A stretch of DNA of 41,204 bases from Candidatus Staskawiczbacteria bacterium RIFCSPHIGHO2_01_FULL_39_25. GTDB taxonomy: Bacteria; Patescibacteriota; Minisyncoccia; Minisyncoccales; Staskawiczbacteraceae. The DNA lies in NCBI GenBank assembly GCA_001820095.1, contig MHOO01000009.1, positions 1-41,204 of the forward strand, read 5' to 3'. The position numbers and the translations under genes were made by a program. Of the stretch, positions 18,328-27,423 are shown one piece after another. Each line of letters starts with the position of its first letter. The first letter of the stretch is position 1. The notes under the pieces were generated by a model. It did no database searches. It saw only the letters and a list, made by a program, of their open reading frames with translations, and had not been told where the DNA came from.

Positions 18328-20478
18328 ATGTTAACCATAGAAACCAAAGTTGAAGAAATCCCGAGAATTGGAACAGCATACCAGAAAAAATTAAAAAAAC
18401 TTGGTATCAAAACCGTCCAAGACCTGCTTTGTTATTTCCCCGCCAGATACAATGATTTTTCAAATATCGTTGAAATTAATAAACTCAAGAATGGTTATTC
18501 CGCCTGCGTACAGGGAAAAATTATTGAAATAGGCACTACTAGAACTTTTAAAAAATGGGTGGACATTACCGAAGCTACCATAGAAGATGACACCGGATCC
18601 ATAAAAGCTTTGTGGTTTAACCAGCCATATATAGACAAATCATTGAAAGAAGATGACTTTGTATGCCTGGCCGGAAAAGTAAGCCTTGGCAAAGGCGGGC
18701 TTTACTTAAATAACCCCGCCTACGAAAAAATCAATGAAGTTACTGATAACCACAGCCTGACTCATACTGGCAGAATCGTTCCGGTATATTCTGAAACTCG
18801 TGGAGTCACTTCGCGCTGGCTAAGATACATTATAAAGCCCCTGCTTGCTAACTTTTACAACAAAGTGCCTGAAATACTGCCGGAAGAAATTCTTAAAAAA
18901 CATAAATTCCTGCCAATTCAAAAAGCACTATGGCAGGCGCACTTCCCTGATTCATTTGAATACGCCGATGCGGCAAAGGCTCGCTTTGCGTTTGAAAATT
19001 TATTTTTGCTCCAACTTTCTATCTTAAAAGAACGGGCAAAACTCATGCAAAAAACTGCACCTGCTTGTCCCATGGATGCAAAACTTATGCGGGAATTTAC
19101 AAAATCCCTGCCTTTCCAATTAACGGATTCACAAAAACAATGCAGCTACCAGATTTTAAAAGACTTGGAAAAACCGGCGCCTATGTCAAGGTTGCTGGAG
19201 GGTGATGTCGGATCTGGAAAAACTGTCGTGGCAACCATGGCAGCATTAAGCGCTGTAAAAAACGGTCATCAAGTCGCCTTTATGGCGCCTACGGAAATTT
19301 TAGCAAGCCAGCACTTTAAGGGTATTTCAAAAATGCTGGAAAAGTTTGACGTGGCCATTGGGTATTTAAGCGGCAAAGAAAGTTTCAGATACAAAGCCGG
19401 AAAAATTGAGGAAGTAAAAAAGAAAGATCTGCTGCTAGATTTAGAATTTGGGCAGATACCTATGGTAATCGGCACCCATTCATTAATTCAAAAAACGGTC
19501 AAATTTTCAAAGCTGGCGCTGGTTATTGTTGACGAACAGCATCGTTTTGGAGTTGCCCAGCGCGCCGAACTTACAAAAAACAGCAGGCTAGTTCCCCACT
19601 TATTGTCAATGACAGCCACGCCAATCCCAAGGACACTAGCGTTAACCGTGTATGGTGATTTGGATTTATCGTTGATAAAAGAAATGCCCAAAGACAGAAA
19701 AAAAACAAAAACGGTTATTGTAGACCCTTCTGAAAGAAAAACTGCCTATGACTTTATCCGCAAAGAAGTAAAAGAAGGAAAAGGAGTGTTTGTCATATGC
19801 CCAAAGATAGAATCTGGAAGCTTGAAGCTAGAAGCTGGAATGACGACGGGCTCTTTTGTTCCACAAAATTATAGTTTAATTAGCGGTAATGAGACTAAAT
19901 CGGTAACGCAAGAATATGAAAAACTTTCAAAAGAAATTTTCCCTGATTTAAGGATCACGATGATGCATGGCAAAATGAAGCCTAAGGAAAAAGAACGGAT
20001 CATGCTGGATTTTAAAAAAGGCGAAATTGATGTGTTAGTTTCCACGTCAGTGGTGGAAGTAGGCGTTGATGTGCCACGAGCAACCGTCATGATGATTGAA
20101 GGAGCCGAACGGTTTGGCTTGGCCCAATTGCATCAATTCCGCGGAAGAGTCGGCAGAAGTGATATGCAATCATATTGTTTTTTATTCACTACTGACCCAA
20201 GCCAGCTTAACCGAAAAAGGTTGAAAGCCCTGGTTGATTCCCATAACGGTTTTGAATTGGCCCAAAAAGATTTAGAAATCCGGGGCCCGGGCCAGCTCTA
20301 CGGAAGCCAGCAATGGGGCATTCCTGATGTTGCCATGGAGGGCATCTTAAATATATTTTTGGTTGAAAAAACACGAGCCGCCGCAAAAGAAATGTTAGAA
20401 AAAGACCCGGAGTTAAAGAATCATCTTCTGTTAAAAGAGCGAGTAAAACATTTTGAAAAAAAAATCCACTTTGAGTAG
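18328..20478 (+). CDS. recG: ATP-dependent DNA helicase RecG
   Basis: LLEGDVGSGKTVVA, DEQHRFGVAQR, MTATPIPRTLAL, QFRGRVGRSDMQSYC. Confidence 0.94.
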   Translation: MLTIETKVEEIPRIGTAYQKKLKKLGIKTVQDLLCYFPARYNDFSNIVEINKLKNGYSACVQGKIIEIGTTRTFKKWVDITEATIEDDTGSIKALWFNQPYIDKSLKEDDFVCLAGKVSLGKGGLYLNNPAYEKINEVTDNHSLTHTGRIVPVYSETRGVTSRWLRYIIKPLLANFYNKVPEILPEEILKKHKFLPIQKALWQAHFPDSFEYADAAKARFAFENLFLLQLSILKERAKLMQKTAPACPMDAKLMREFTKSLPFQLTDSQKQCSYQILKDLEKPAPMSRLLEGDVGSGKTVVATMAALSAVKNGHQVAFMAPTEILASQHFKGISKMLEKFDVAIGYLSGKESFRYKAGKIEEVKKKDLLLDLEFGQIPMVIGTHSLIQKTVKFSKLALVIVDEQHRFGVAQRAELTKNSRLVPHLLSMTATPIPRTLALTVYGDLDLSLIKEMPKDRKKTKTVIVDPSERKTAYDFIRKEVKEGKGVFVICPKIESGSLKLEAGMTTGSFVPQNYSLISGNETKSVTQEYEKLSKEIFPDLRITMMHGKMKPKEKERIMLDFKKGEIDVLVSTSVVEVGVDVPRATVMMIEGAERFGLAQLHQFRGRVGRSDMQSYCFLFTTDPSQLNRKRLKALVDSHNGFELAQKDLEIRGPGQLYGSQQWGIPDVAMEGILNIFLVEKTRAAAKEMLEKDPELKNHLLLKERVKHFEKKIHFE
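19813..19840. repeat. in-frame heptad repeat inside recG
   Basis: TCTGGAA GCTTGAA GCTAGAA GCTGGAA. Confidence 0.75.
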
Positions 20479-20514
20479 AAAAAAGACCCGTGGATATCCA
20501 GCGGGCCGTATACG

Positions 20515-20739
20515 TCAAATGAGGAGAGACACTTTGCCTTCTTTATCAATAAGAAGATTGACTTCCTGCCTTGCTTCATTCGCCAATCTCACGATAGCAG
20601 AAGCGCCTTTCTCAATTTTTAGCAATTTAGCCAACGCTTCAGAACAATTTCTGGAGCCTTTTATTTTGATTGGATTTTCTAATGGCTGTTCAGAACCCGA
20701 AGCAACAGAAATTTCTACCAACACGTTTTCATCTGCCAT
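20515..20739 (-). CDS. hypothetical protein (74 aa)
   Basis: ORF with GGGAGGC upstream of the start on the minus strand. Confidence 0.55.
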   Translation of the reverse strand: MADENVLVEISVASGSEQPLENPIKIKGSRNCSEALAKLLKIEKGASAIVRLANEARQEVNLLIDKEGKVSLLI

Positions 20740-20770
20740 GATAGTGCCTCCCTGTAGGATGTAAAAGAAC

Positions 20771-20804
20771 TTACCGAGAAATTATTTACGTAATTTCTCG
20801 GTAA
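20771..20804. terminator. perfect 14-bp hairpin overlapping the stop codon of the glycosyltransferase gene
   Basis: TTACCGAGAAATTA TTTACG TAATTTCTCGGTAA. Confidence 0.55.
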
Positions 20805-22317
20805 CCCAAAAACCCATGTATTTGCCTAGCATCAGGCGGATTTGGGCATCCAGCGCCGGCAGCGAACCAAAGATAATTAAAATGGCGGGCAAAAATATCC
20901 ATTGCAAAAAAATGGTTATTTTTTTTATACGACTTACTCCTTTTGGAACCGCAGGCAAAAGCATCATACTTAAAAAAGCAGAAACCAAAATGCCGACTAA
21001 GGCGATAGTCATAATCCTACTGGTTAACACGGGTAAATTAAACGATAAAACCGTAAAATTGAATTTATTGCCTCCTAAGAATAGGGGCAGCCAGCCTAAG
21101 ATAAACAGCAGAAGAGCTGCCGTTGCCCATGACCAATAGCCGTCAATTAAGATATATAAATGCGATATTTTGCGCCACGGGGAGATTTTTTTATTATGCA
21201 AAAAACCAAAAATAATGTAGGGAATTTCAACGCATCCCCACGCCCAGCGTTTTTGCTGTTTATATTGGTTAACCATAGTTTTCCAGATATTAGCCGAATC
21301 CACCACATCCATAGAAACCAAATAATAAATAGGCACGACCCGGTAGTCCCCGTTATAATAAAGGTATGCCCGCCAGAAAATCCTGCTGTCATCGCACACT
21401 ACGTTTGACGGGTAGCCAACCTCAAAAAACACTTTGCCGGGAATAGAATGAGAAGAGTAAGTGGTAAGCTTTTCTGATCTCTCCTGCTGGATCATCTGCC
21501 AAAAGGTGTTTGAAGTAGAAACAACCCTGGCAAAAAAAGGAGCTCTCCAAATATTATTATTATAGACCGGAACAGGCTGATAGCTTGCCCGTTGAGGATT
21601 ATCTTCGGTTAAATAATACCACGTTAAACAAGAAAAATATTGCGGGTAGATTTTGGTATCAATATCAAACGTGGAAACTAAAATATTTTCATGCTTAAGG
21701 CGCAATGGAACTACAATTTCATCATGCGTTTTTTTTCCCGCATAGGCCACGTTAGATCCCTTCCCTGCAATTTCCCCCTCAATAATATCAGGATGGATAA
21801 CCGTTAAAAATTTAAAAAACTTATCAGCATACTCTTTTTCTATGTTCTTTGCTATATTTTTAAATTCATCCCCAGCTCTTTCTTCCAAAGCTAAGACTAC
21901 AATGAGTTTCTCTTTAGGATAATCCGCATTCACTAACGAGTTAAGGCTTTCCCGTATGATATGTCCTCCCTCTTTATAGGTAGGCAGAATAACAATATGG
22001 TAAATGGCTTTCCAATCTTTGCCTTTTATTTTTTTCAAGCTTTTTAACCAATCAGTAGCAAGGTGGGATTTTACTTTATAATATCCTATAATCTGGTGAA
22101 GAGAAAAATAAAAAATCCTGAATAAATAATAAAAGCAAAAACAGATGATAAAGATTCCCACCCATGAAGGCAGAATCCATGAAAAAACAAAGACTCCTGC
22201 AAGAGTCCCCAAACTTATAATACCCGGCAATGTTTCAAACAAGCGATACAGCCTTCTTTGTTTTCTATTTTTTATATCGCTCGCCTTTGAAATTTCTAAA
22301 TACTCCTTTTTCTCCAT
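20782..22317 (-). CDS. membrane glycosyltransferase, family 2 type
   Basis: IVILPTYKEGGHIIRESLNSLV, DIDTKIYPQYF, QQKRWAWG (Q/RxxRW) and multiple TM segments. Confidence 0.82.
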   Translation of the reverse strand: MEKKEYLEISKASDIKNRKQRRLYRLFETLPGIISLGTLAGVFVFSWILPSWVGIFIICFCFYYLFRIFYFSLHQIIGYYKVKSHLATDWLKSLKKIKGKDWKAIYHIVILPTYKEGGHIIRESLNSLVNADYPKEKLIVVLALEERAGDEFKNIAKNIEKEYADKFFKFLTVIHPDIIEGEIAGKGSNVAYAGKKTHDEIVVPLRLKHENILVSTFDIDTKIYPQYFSCLTWYYLTEDNPQRASYQPVPVYNNNIWRAPFFARVVSTSNTFWQMIQQERSEKLTTYSSHSIPGKVFFEVGYPSNVVCDDSRIFWRAYLYYNGDYRVVPIYYLVSMDVVDSANIWKTMVNQYKQQKRWAWGCVEIPYIIFGFLHNKKISPWRKISHLYILIDGYWSWATAALLLFILGWLPLFLGGNKFNFTVLSFNLPVLTSRIMTIALVGILVSAFLSMMLLPAVPKGVSRIKKITIFLQWIFLPAILIIFGSLPALDAQIRLMLGKYMGFWVTEKLRK

Positions 22318-22318
22318 G

Positions 22319-22390
22319 TGCCGCTACGGGGAATCGAACCCCGATTACCAGATTGAAAGCCTAGTGTCCTAGCCGTTAGACGATAGCGGC
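22319..22390 (-). tRNA. tRNA-Glu (anticodon TTC)
   Basis: GCCGCTA/TAGCGGC-A; anticodon loop CTTTCAA; T arm CGGGGTTCGATTCCCCG. Confidence 0.93.
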
Positions 22391-22453
22391 AAAATGTACC
22401 TGAATTTTAGCCCAGAAATTGAAAAAAGGCAAGTTTTCCTGTATAAAAGGCTT

Positions 22454-23674
22454 ATGCGCATCTTAGCTATAGAAACATCTTGTGATGATACAGGAATTGC
22501 TATTTTGGAAGCAAAGGGCGACAAAACGCCCGTTTTTAAGGTGCTTTCCAATGTGGTTTCTTCCCAGCAAATCCATCAAAACTATGGAGGAGTTTTCCCT
22601 ATGATGGCAAAACGGGAACACCAATGCAATTTAATTCCAGTTTTAGAGCAGGCTCTAAAACAAGCTAAATTGCTTAAAATTAAAAGTCTTACAAAACCTA
22701 CGGCCGTGGACTTTGCAAGACCGCTAATAACTGTTCAAAAAGTTTTAGAAAAAGAAAATACCCTTTTTGAAGATATAAAAAAATTCTTGGAAAAGTATGA
22801 AAAGCCAAATATTGATGCCATTGCAGTAACCCATGGCCCGGGACTTGAGCCATGTTTATGGGTTGGAGTGAATTTTGCAAAAGCGCTTTCCTATTTCTGG
22901 GATATTCCAGTTATCCCTGTAAATCACATTGAAGGACATATACTCGTTAACTTTTTGCCAAAAGTTAACGAAAATCCGAAATCCGAAATCCGAAATCCGA
23001 AACAAATTCCAAATTCAAAATTCCAAATTCCAAACTCACGACCATTTCCCGCAATAAGTTTAGTGGTCAGCGGAGGACATACCCAGCTTATTTTAATGAA
23101 AGGCATTGGAAAATATAAAATTATCGGTGAAACACGCGATGATGCTGCCGGCGAATGTTTTGACAAGTGCGCCAAAATTTTAGGCTTAGGGTATCCCGGT
23201 GGTCCTATTATTTCAAAAATCGCCTTAGAAAAATTGAGGAGTCGCACATCCCAATTTTTGCCGAGGCCGATGATAAACTCAAAAGATTATGACTTCAGCT
23301 TTTCGGGTTTAAAGACTGCTGTACTCTATAAGGTAAGGGATTCAAAATTAACTCCTGAATTTATTCAACAAATGTGTGTTGAAGTCCAGCAAGCAATCAT
23401 TGATGTCCTCATTAAAAAAACTATCAATGCAGTCAAGAACTATAAAGCGAAAACTATTATTCTTGGCGGAGGTGTTTCAGCAAACGATGAATTGCGCAAG
23501 CGATTCACTCTGGAGCTGGAAGCTAGGAGCTTGAAGCTTGAATTACTAGTGCCGCCGAAAGAATTGAGCACCGATAACGGTTTAATGATCGCCGTTGCCG
23601 CGTACTTTAACCGTACCAAGAAAAAGCGCTGGCAGTCATTGAAAGCCAACGCGAATTTGAGAATTAGCAAATAA
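22454..23674 (+). CDS. tsaD: tRNA threonylcarbamoyladenosine biosynthesis protein TsaD
   Basis: MRILAIETSCDDTGIAI, HIEGHI, SGGHTQLI, DDAAGECFDK, LGGGVSAN, STDNG. Confidence 0.93.
   Translation: MRILAIETSCDDTGIAILEAKGDKTPVFKVLSNVVSSQQIHQNYGGVFPMMAKREHQCNLIPVLEQALKQAKLLKIKSLTKPTAVDFARPLITVQKVLEKENTLFEDIKKFLEKYEKPNIDAIAVTHGPGLEPCLWVGVNFAKALSYFWDIPVIPVNHIEGHILVNFLPKVNENPKSEIRNPKQIPNSKFQIPNSRPFPAISLVVSGGHTQLILMKGIGKYKIIGETRDDAAGECFDKCAKILGLGYPGGPIISKIALEKLRSRTSQFLPRPMINSKDYDFSFSGLKTAVLYKVRDSKLTPEFIQQMCVEVQQAIIDVLIKKTINAVKNYKAKTIILGGGVSANDELRKRFTLELEARSLKLELLVPPKELSTDNGLMIAVAAYFNRTKKKRWQSLKANANLRISK
22686..22721. repeat. 36-bp imperfect palindrome inside tsaD
   Basis: GTCTTACAAAACCTACGGCCGTGGACTTTGCAAGAC; 15 of 18 positions pair. 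Confidence 0.65.
22973..23035. repeat. 63-bp in-frame heptad repeat inside tsaD
   Basis: AATCCGA x4, AACAAAT, TCCAAAT, TCAAAAT, TCCAAAT, TCCAAAC. Confidence 0.9.
23508..23542. repeat. 35-bp heptad repeat near the 3' end of tsaD
   Basis: CTCTGGA GCTGGAA GCTAGGA GCTTGAA GCTTGAA. Confidence 0.8.
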
Positions 23675-23719
23675 TTTGATAAAATTAAAGAACGAGATTA
23701 GTAATCTGCCATAACAAAA

Positions 23720-25948
23720 ATGAAAATTGAGGGGCAATACGACGCTAAAAAGATAGAAGATAAGATATACAAGCTGTGGGAAGACAGCGGTTTTTTTAAT
23801 CCGGATAATTTGCCACCTGCCTCCGCTAAAGCTAGGGCGAGGCGAAGGAAGCCCTTTACCATTATCATGCCCCCCACAAATGCCAATGGGAACCTGCATG
23901 CAGGACACGCATTGGTAATGACTATTGAAGATATTATGATCCGCTACAAAAGAATGCGGGGATTTAAGGCATTATGGCTGCCAGGGCTTGATCATGCCGG
24001 CTTTGAAACACAAGTAGTGTATGAAAAAAAATTAGAAAAAGAAGGAAGAAGCCGTTTTAAAATGGCTCCCGAAGAATTATATAAAGAAATTTTACAATTT
24101 ACCCTAGAAAACAAAAAAAATATTGAAAGCCAAATAAAAAGCTTAGGGGCCTCCTGCGATTGGTCACGCGAGAAATTTACCCTAGACGCTGAAATTATAA
24201 AAATTGTCTACGAAACATTTGAGAAGCTCTATAATGATGGACTAGTGTACCGAGGCAAAAAAATAATTAATTGGTGCGCAAAGCACCAAACTTCCCTTTC
24301 AGACCTTGAAACAGAAAATACGGAAAAAATAGATAAGTTATATTATTTAAAATACGGCCCATTTACTATTGCTACCGCAAGGCCTGAAACAAAATTTGGA
24401 GATAAATATGTGGTAGTGCATCCAAAGGACTCAAGGTACAAAGCGTATGCACAAGGGCAGAAAATAGCCCTAGAATGGATAAACGGCCCCGTAGAGGCTA
24501 CAGTCATTAAAGATGAATCCATAGATATGGATTTTGGCACGGGAACCATGACTATAACCCCGTGGCATGATGCCATTGATTTTGGCATCGCTGAACGGCA
24601 TGGCTTAGACAAACAGCCGATTATTGATTTTCAAGGAAAACTGCTGCCAATTGCAGGAGAATTTGTAGGCATGAAAATTGACGAAGCTAGGCCAAAAATT
24701 ATAGAAAAATTGCAGTCCAAGGGACTCGTAGAAAAAATTGAAGAAAACTATAAGCATGTCGTAAAAACCTGCTATAAATGCAACACCCTCATTGAGCCCC
24801 AGGTAAAAGAGCAGTGGTTTTTAAAGATGAAGCCCCTAGCTGCGCCCGCCATCAGAGCTATTCAAAAAAATCAGGTTATTTTTATCCCTAACCATTACAA
24901 AAAAATCATTCTGCATTGGCTGGAAAGTATCTTAGATTGGCCATTATCACGCCAAGTTGTCTGGGGAATAAAGATTCCGGCATGGCACCACGAACCCATA
25001 TGCATACCTAAAAAAGGGCACGAAAAAAATATCGTGCATTGCAAACAGATAATCATTTCACCAATAAAGCCTAAGTGCGAATTCTGCGATGCAAAATTTG
25101 TACAAGATCCCGATGTCTTTGATACTTGGTTTTCATCGGGCCAGTGGCCTTTCGCTGCGCTTGCAGCAAACCATAACGCAAAAGATTTTAAAACTTTCTA
25201 TCCTACCGATGTGATGGAAACCGCAGGAGAAATTATATTTTTCTGGGTAGCAAGGATGATTATGCTGGGGTTATATGCTACCAAAAAAATTCCGTTTAAA
25301 TATGTATATTTACACGGACTTGTTTTGGACGCAAAAGGACAAAAAATGTCCAAAAGCAAAGGAAATGTAATTAATCCTTTAGAAATTACGGAAAAATATG
25401 GAACTGATGCCTTAAGGATAGGATTAATTATGGGAAATACTCCCGGCCAGTCTTTGGCGCTAGATGAGAATAAAATCAAAGGCTATAGGAACTTTTCAAA
25501 TAAAATTTGGAATGCCAGCCGGTTTGTTCTTATAAATCTGCAAGATTATAACCCTACAAAAAAGGCATCTTTAAATGCTTTGCAAAAAAAACATATAAAA
25601 GAGCTTAAAAAGCTGGCTAAAGAAACCACCATATTAATGGACGATTTTAAATTTTATATTGCGGGAGAGAAAATATACCATTACTTCTGGCATACTTTTT
25701 GTGATAAGATCATAGAAGAAAGCAAATCTGCCCTGGCCAAAAAAGGCAAGGAAAAACAAGCTGCTCAATATATATTGCTGCAGATACTTTCTGATTGTTT
25801 AAAAATGCTGCATCCTTTTATGCCGTTTATTACGGAAGAAATTTACCAGCAGCTGTCCCGATTGCCTAGCAATCGAGGATCCTCGACAAAGTCGGGACCT
25901 ATAAAAGATAAAAAACAATTGTTGATGATTTCAGAATGGCCAAAATAG
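23720..25948 (+). CDS. valS: valyl-tRNA synthetase (canonical copy)
   Basis: GNLHAGHALV, WLPGLDHAGFETQ, TARPETKFGD, GTGTMTITPWHDAIDF, GQKMSKSKGN. Confidence 0.93.
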   Translation: MKIEGQYDAKKIEDKIYKLWEDSGFFNPDNLPPASAKARARRRKPFTIIMPPTNANGNLHAGHALVMTIEDIMIRYKRMRGFKALWLPGLDHAGFETQVVYEKKLEKEGRSRFKMAPEELYKEILQFTLENKKNIESQIKSLGASCDWSREKFTLDAEIIKIVYETFEKLYNDGLVYRGKKIINWCAKHQTSLSDLETENTEKIDKLYYLKYGPFTIATARPETKFGDKYVVVHPKDSRYKAYAQGQKIALEWINGPVEATVIKDESIDMDFGTGTMTITPWHDAIDFGIAERHGLDKQPIIDFQGKLLPIAGEFVGMKIDEARPKIIEKLQSKGLVEKIEENYKHVVKTCYKCNTLIEPQVKEQWFLKMKPLAAPAIRAIQKNQVIFIPNHYKKIILHWLESILDWPLSRQVVWGIKIPAWHHEPICIPKKGHEKNIVHCKQIIISPIKPKCEFCDAKFVQDPDVFDTWFSSGQWPFAALAANHNAKDFKTFYPTDVMETAGEIIFFWVARMIMLGLYATKKIPFKYVYLHGLVLDAKGQKMSKSKGNVINPLEITEKYGTDALRIGLIMGNTPGQSLALDENKIKGYRNFSNKIWNASRFVLINLQDYNPTKKASLNALQKKHIKELKKLAKETTILMDDFKFYIAGEKIYHYFWHTFCDKIIEESKSALAKKGKEKQAAQYILLQILSDCLKMLHPFMPFITEEIYQQLSRLPSNRGSSTKSGPIKDKKQLLMISEWPK
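25854..25897. repeat. palindromic insertion near the 3' end of valS
   Basis: GTCCCGA [TTGCCTAGCAA][TCGAGGATCCTCGA] CAAAG TCGGGAC. Confidence 0.75.
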
Positions 25949-26021
25949 AATATAGAATCTAGTATCTGGAATCTAGAATAATGTAACGGATTCAAGCTTC
26001 AAGATACAAAATTCAAGATTC
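25945..26021. repeat. heptad-period element, strand-switching
   Basis: TAGAATA TAGAATC TAGTATC TGGAATC TAGAATA ATGTAAC GGATTCA AGCTTCA AGATACA AAATTCA AGATTCG. Confidence 0.85.
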
Positions 26022-26027
26022 GCGTTT

Positions 26028-26777
26028 ATGGAATACTATCGCCTCATTTTATATTTTATTTTTGGAGTTCTGCCCAGCATAACCTGGCTTTTGTATTACC
26101 TTAGCAAAGACTTGCACCCTGAACCCAAAAAAATGATCCTGAAAATTTTTATCTATGGGAGCCTCGTTACTATTCCGGTATTTTTTATACAAATAAGCCT
26201 TGCCGAACTGCTAAAGCAATTCCAATTTTCCCCATTTTTTATCCATTTTCCTATCTTCATTGATCTGATAAAATGGTTTATCATCATCGCCTTAACCGAA
26301 GAGCTGTTTAAATATTTTGTAGTGAAAGTAGCTGTATTTGGCAGTTCTGCATTAGACGAACCATTAGATATTATGCTCTATATGGTAGTGGCAGCATTAG
26401 GGTTTGCAGCCCTAGAAAATATCTTGTACTTATTTTCACCCTTAGACGGCGTGCCGTTTAACACGGTAATCAAAACTACCATCATCATAAGTTTTATCCG
26501 TTTTATAGGAGCGACATTCCTGCATACACTATGCTCGGCTATTCTAGGATATTTTGTGGTCTTATCGTTTTGTAAGGCTAAAAAGAGGCTGCCCCTAACC
26601 CTTGCTGGGATTCTTGCGGCAACCTTCTTGCATGGACTTTATAATTTTTCTATAATAGCATTAAAGAGTCCGGCGAACTTTATTATACCTATCGGGATAG
26701 TATTATCGTTAGCAGTATTGGTAATTTATGCGTTTGATGAAGTTAAAAAACTAAACAGTACTTGTAAATTAAATTAA
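26028..26777 (+). CDS. PrsW-family intramembrane metalloprotease
   Basis: DLHPEP, EELFKY, ALGFAALEN, HTLCSAILGY, multiple TM. Confidence 0.82.
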   Translation: MEYYRLILYFIFGVLPSITWLLYYLSKDLHPEPKKMILKIFIYGSLVTIPVFFIQISLAELLKQFQFSPFFIHFPIFIDLIKWFIIIALTEELFKYFVVKVAVFGSSALDEPLDIMLYMVVAALGFAALENILYLFSPLDGVPFNTVIKTTIIISFIRFIGATFLHTLCSAILGYFVVLSFCKAKKRLPLTLAGILAATFLHGLYNFSIIALKSPANFIIPIGIVLSLAVLVIYAFDEVKKLNSTCKLN

Positions 26778-26793
26778 ATTTTAAATTATTCTC

Positions 26794-27198
26794 ATGGCAA
26801 AAAAAACAAAGTTAACCATAGAAAAACCCCCTATAGATACTACAGAAAATAAAAGCACCATCTTTAATGCGGAGGGTGAATTGGTAGTAGATGTTTTTGA
26901 AACAGATTTAGAGTTTGTCGTGATAACTGCTATTGCCGGGGTCATGATAAAAGACTTAGATATTTCAGTGGAAAAAGATATGATGGTCATAAAAGGGCAA
27001 AGACTGGATCCCTATGATAGTCCAGGGAAAAAATATTTTTACCAGGAATGCTATTGGGGGCCCTTTTCAAGAAAGGTGGTTCTCCCTGAAAATATAGATA
27101 CTAAGGCGGCAAACGCCCAAATGGATAAAGGAGTACTAGTAATCAAAATACCAAAAATAAGCGAAGAGAGTAAAAAAGAAGAAGTGGCATTATCTTAA
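26794..27198 (+). CDS. Hsp20/alpha-crystallin family protein
   Basis: DVFETDLEFVVITAIAGV..DLDISVEKDMMVIKG..GPFSRKVVLPENIDTKAANAQMDKGVLVIKIPK. Confidence 0.87.
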   Translation: MAKKTKLTIEKPPIDTTENKSTIFNAEGELVVDVFETDLEFVVITAIAGVMIKDLDISVEKDMMVIKGQRLDPYDSPGKKYFYQECYWGPFSRKVVLPENIDTKAANAQMDKGVLVIKIPKISEESKKEEVALS

Positions 27199-27216
27199 AT
27201 AGCTATTAGCAAACAT

Positions 27217-27249
27217 AAAAGCGGCGCGATATATATCGTGCCGCTTTTA
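27217..27249 (+). terminator. intrinsic terminator
   Basis: AAAAGCGGC-GCGATATATATCGT-GCCGCTTTTA. Confidence 0.75.
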
Positions 27250-27257
27250 TGTTGATG

Positions 27258-27341
27258 TGCCGAGGGAGGGAGTTGAACCCTCACATTCTTTCGAATACTA
27301 GCTCCTAAGGCTAGTGCGTCTGCCAATTTCGCCACCTCGGC
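27258..27341 (-). tRNA. tRNA-Leu (anticodon TAG)
   Basis: GCCGAGG/CCTCGGC-A; anticodon arm CTAGC-CTTAGGA-GCTAG; long variable arm. Confidence 0.93.
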
Positions 27342-27371
27342 ATATTTTTTTCCCTTATAGCATATAATAAC

Positions 27372-27396
27372 AAAAAAGTCCCGCTCTGCGGGACAT
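27372..27396 (-). terminator. terminator of the pilin-like cluster
   Basis: On the minus strand: GTCCCGC AGA GCGGGAC TTTTTT. Confidence 0.75.
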
Positions 27397-27423
27397 ATAA
27401 TTCCATACCCAAAAATAAATATA

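Noticed and set aside
22973-23035. Possible CRISPR or classic tandem repeat (AATCCGA x4)
   Set aside because: Units are 7 bp with no spacers, and the reading frame of tsaD continues through it.
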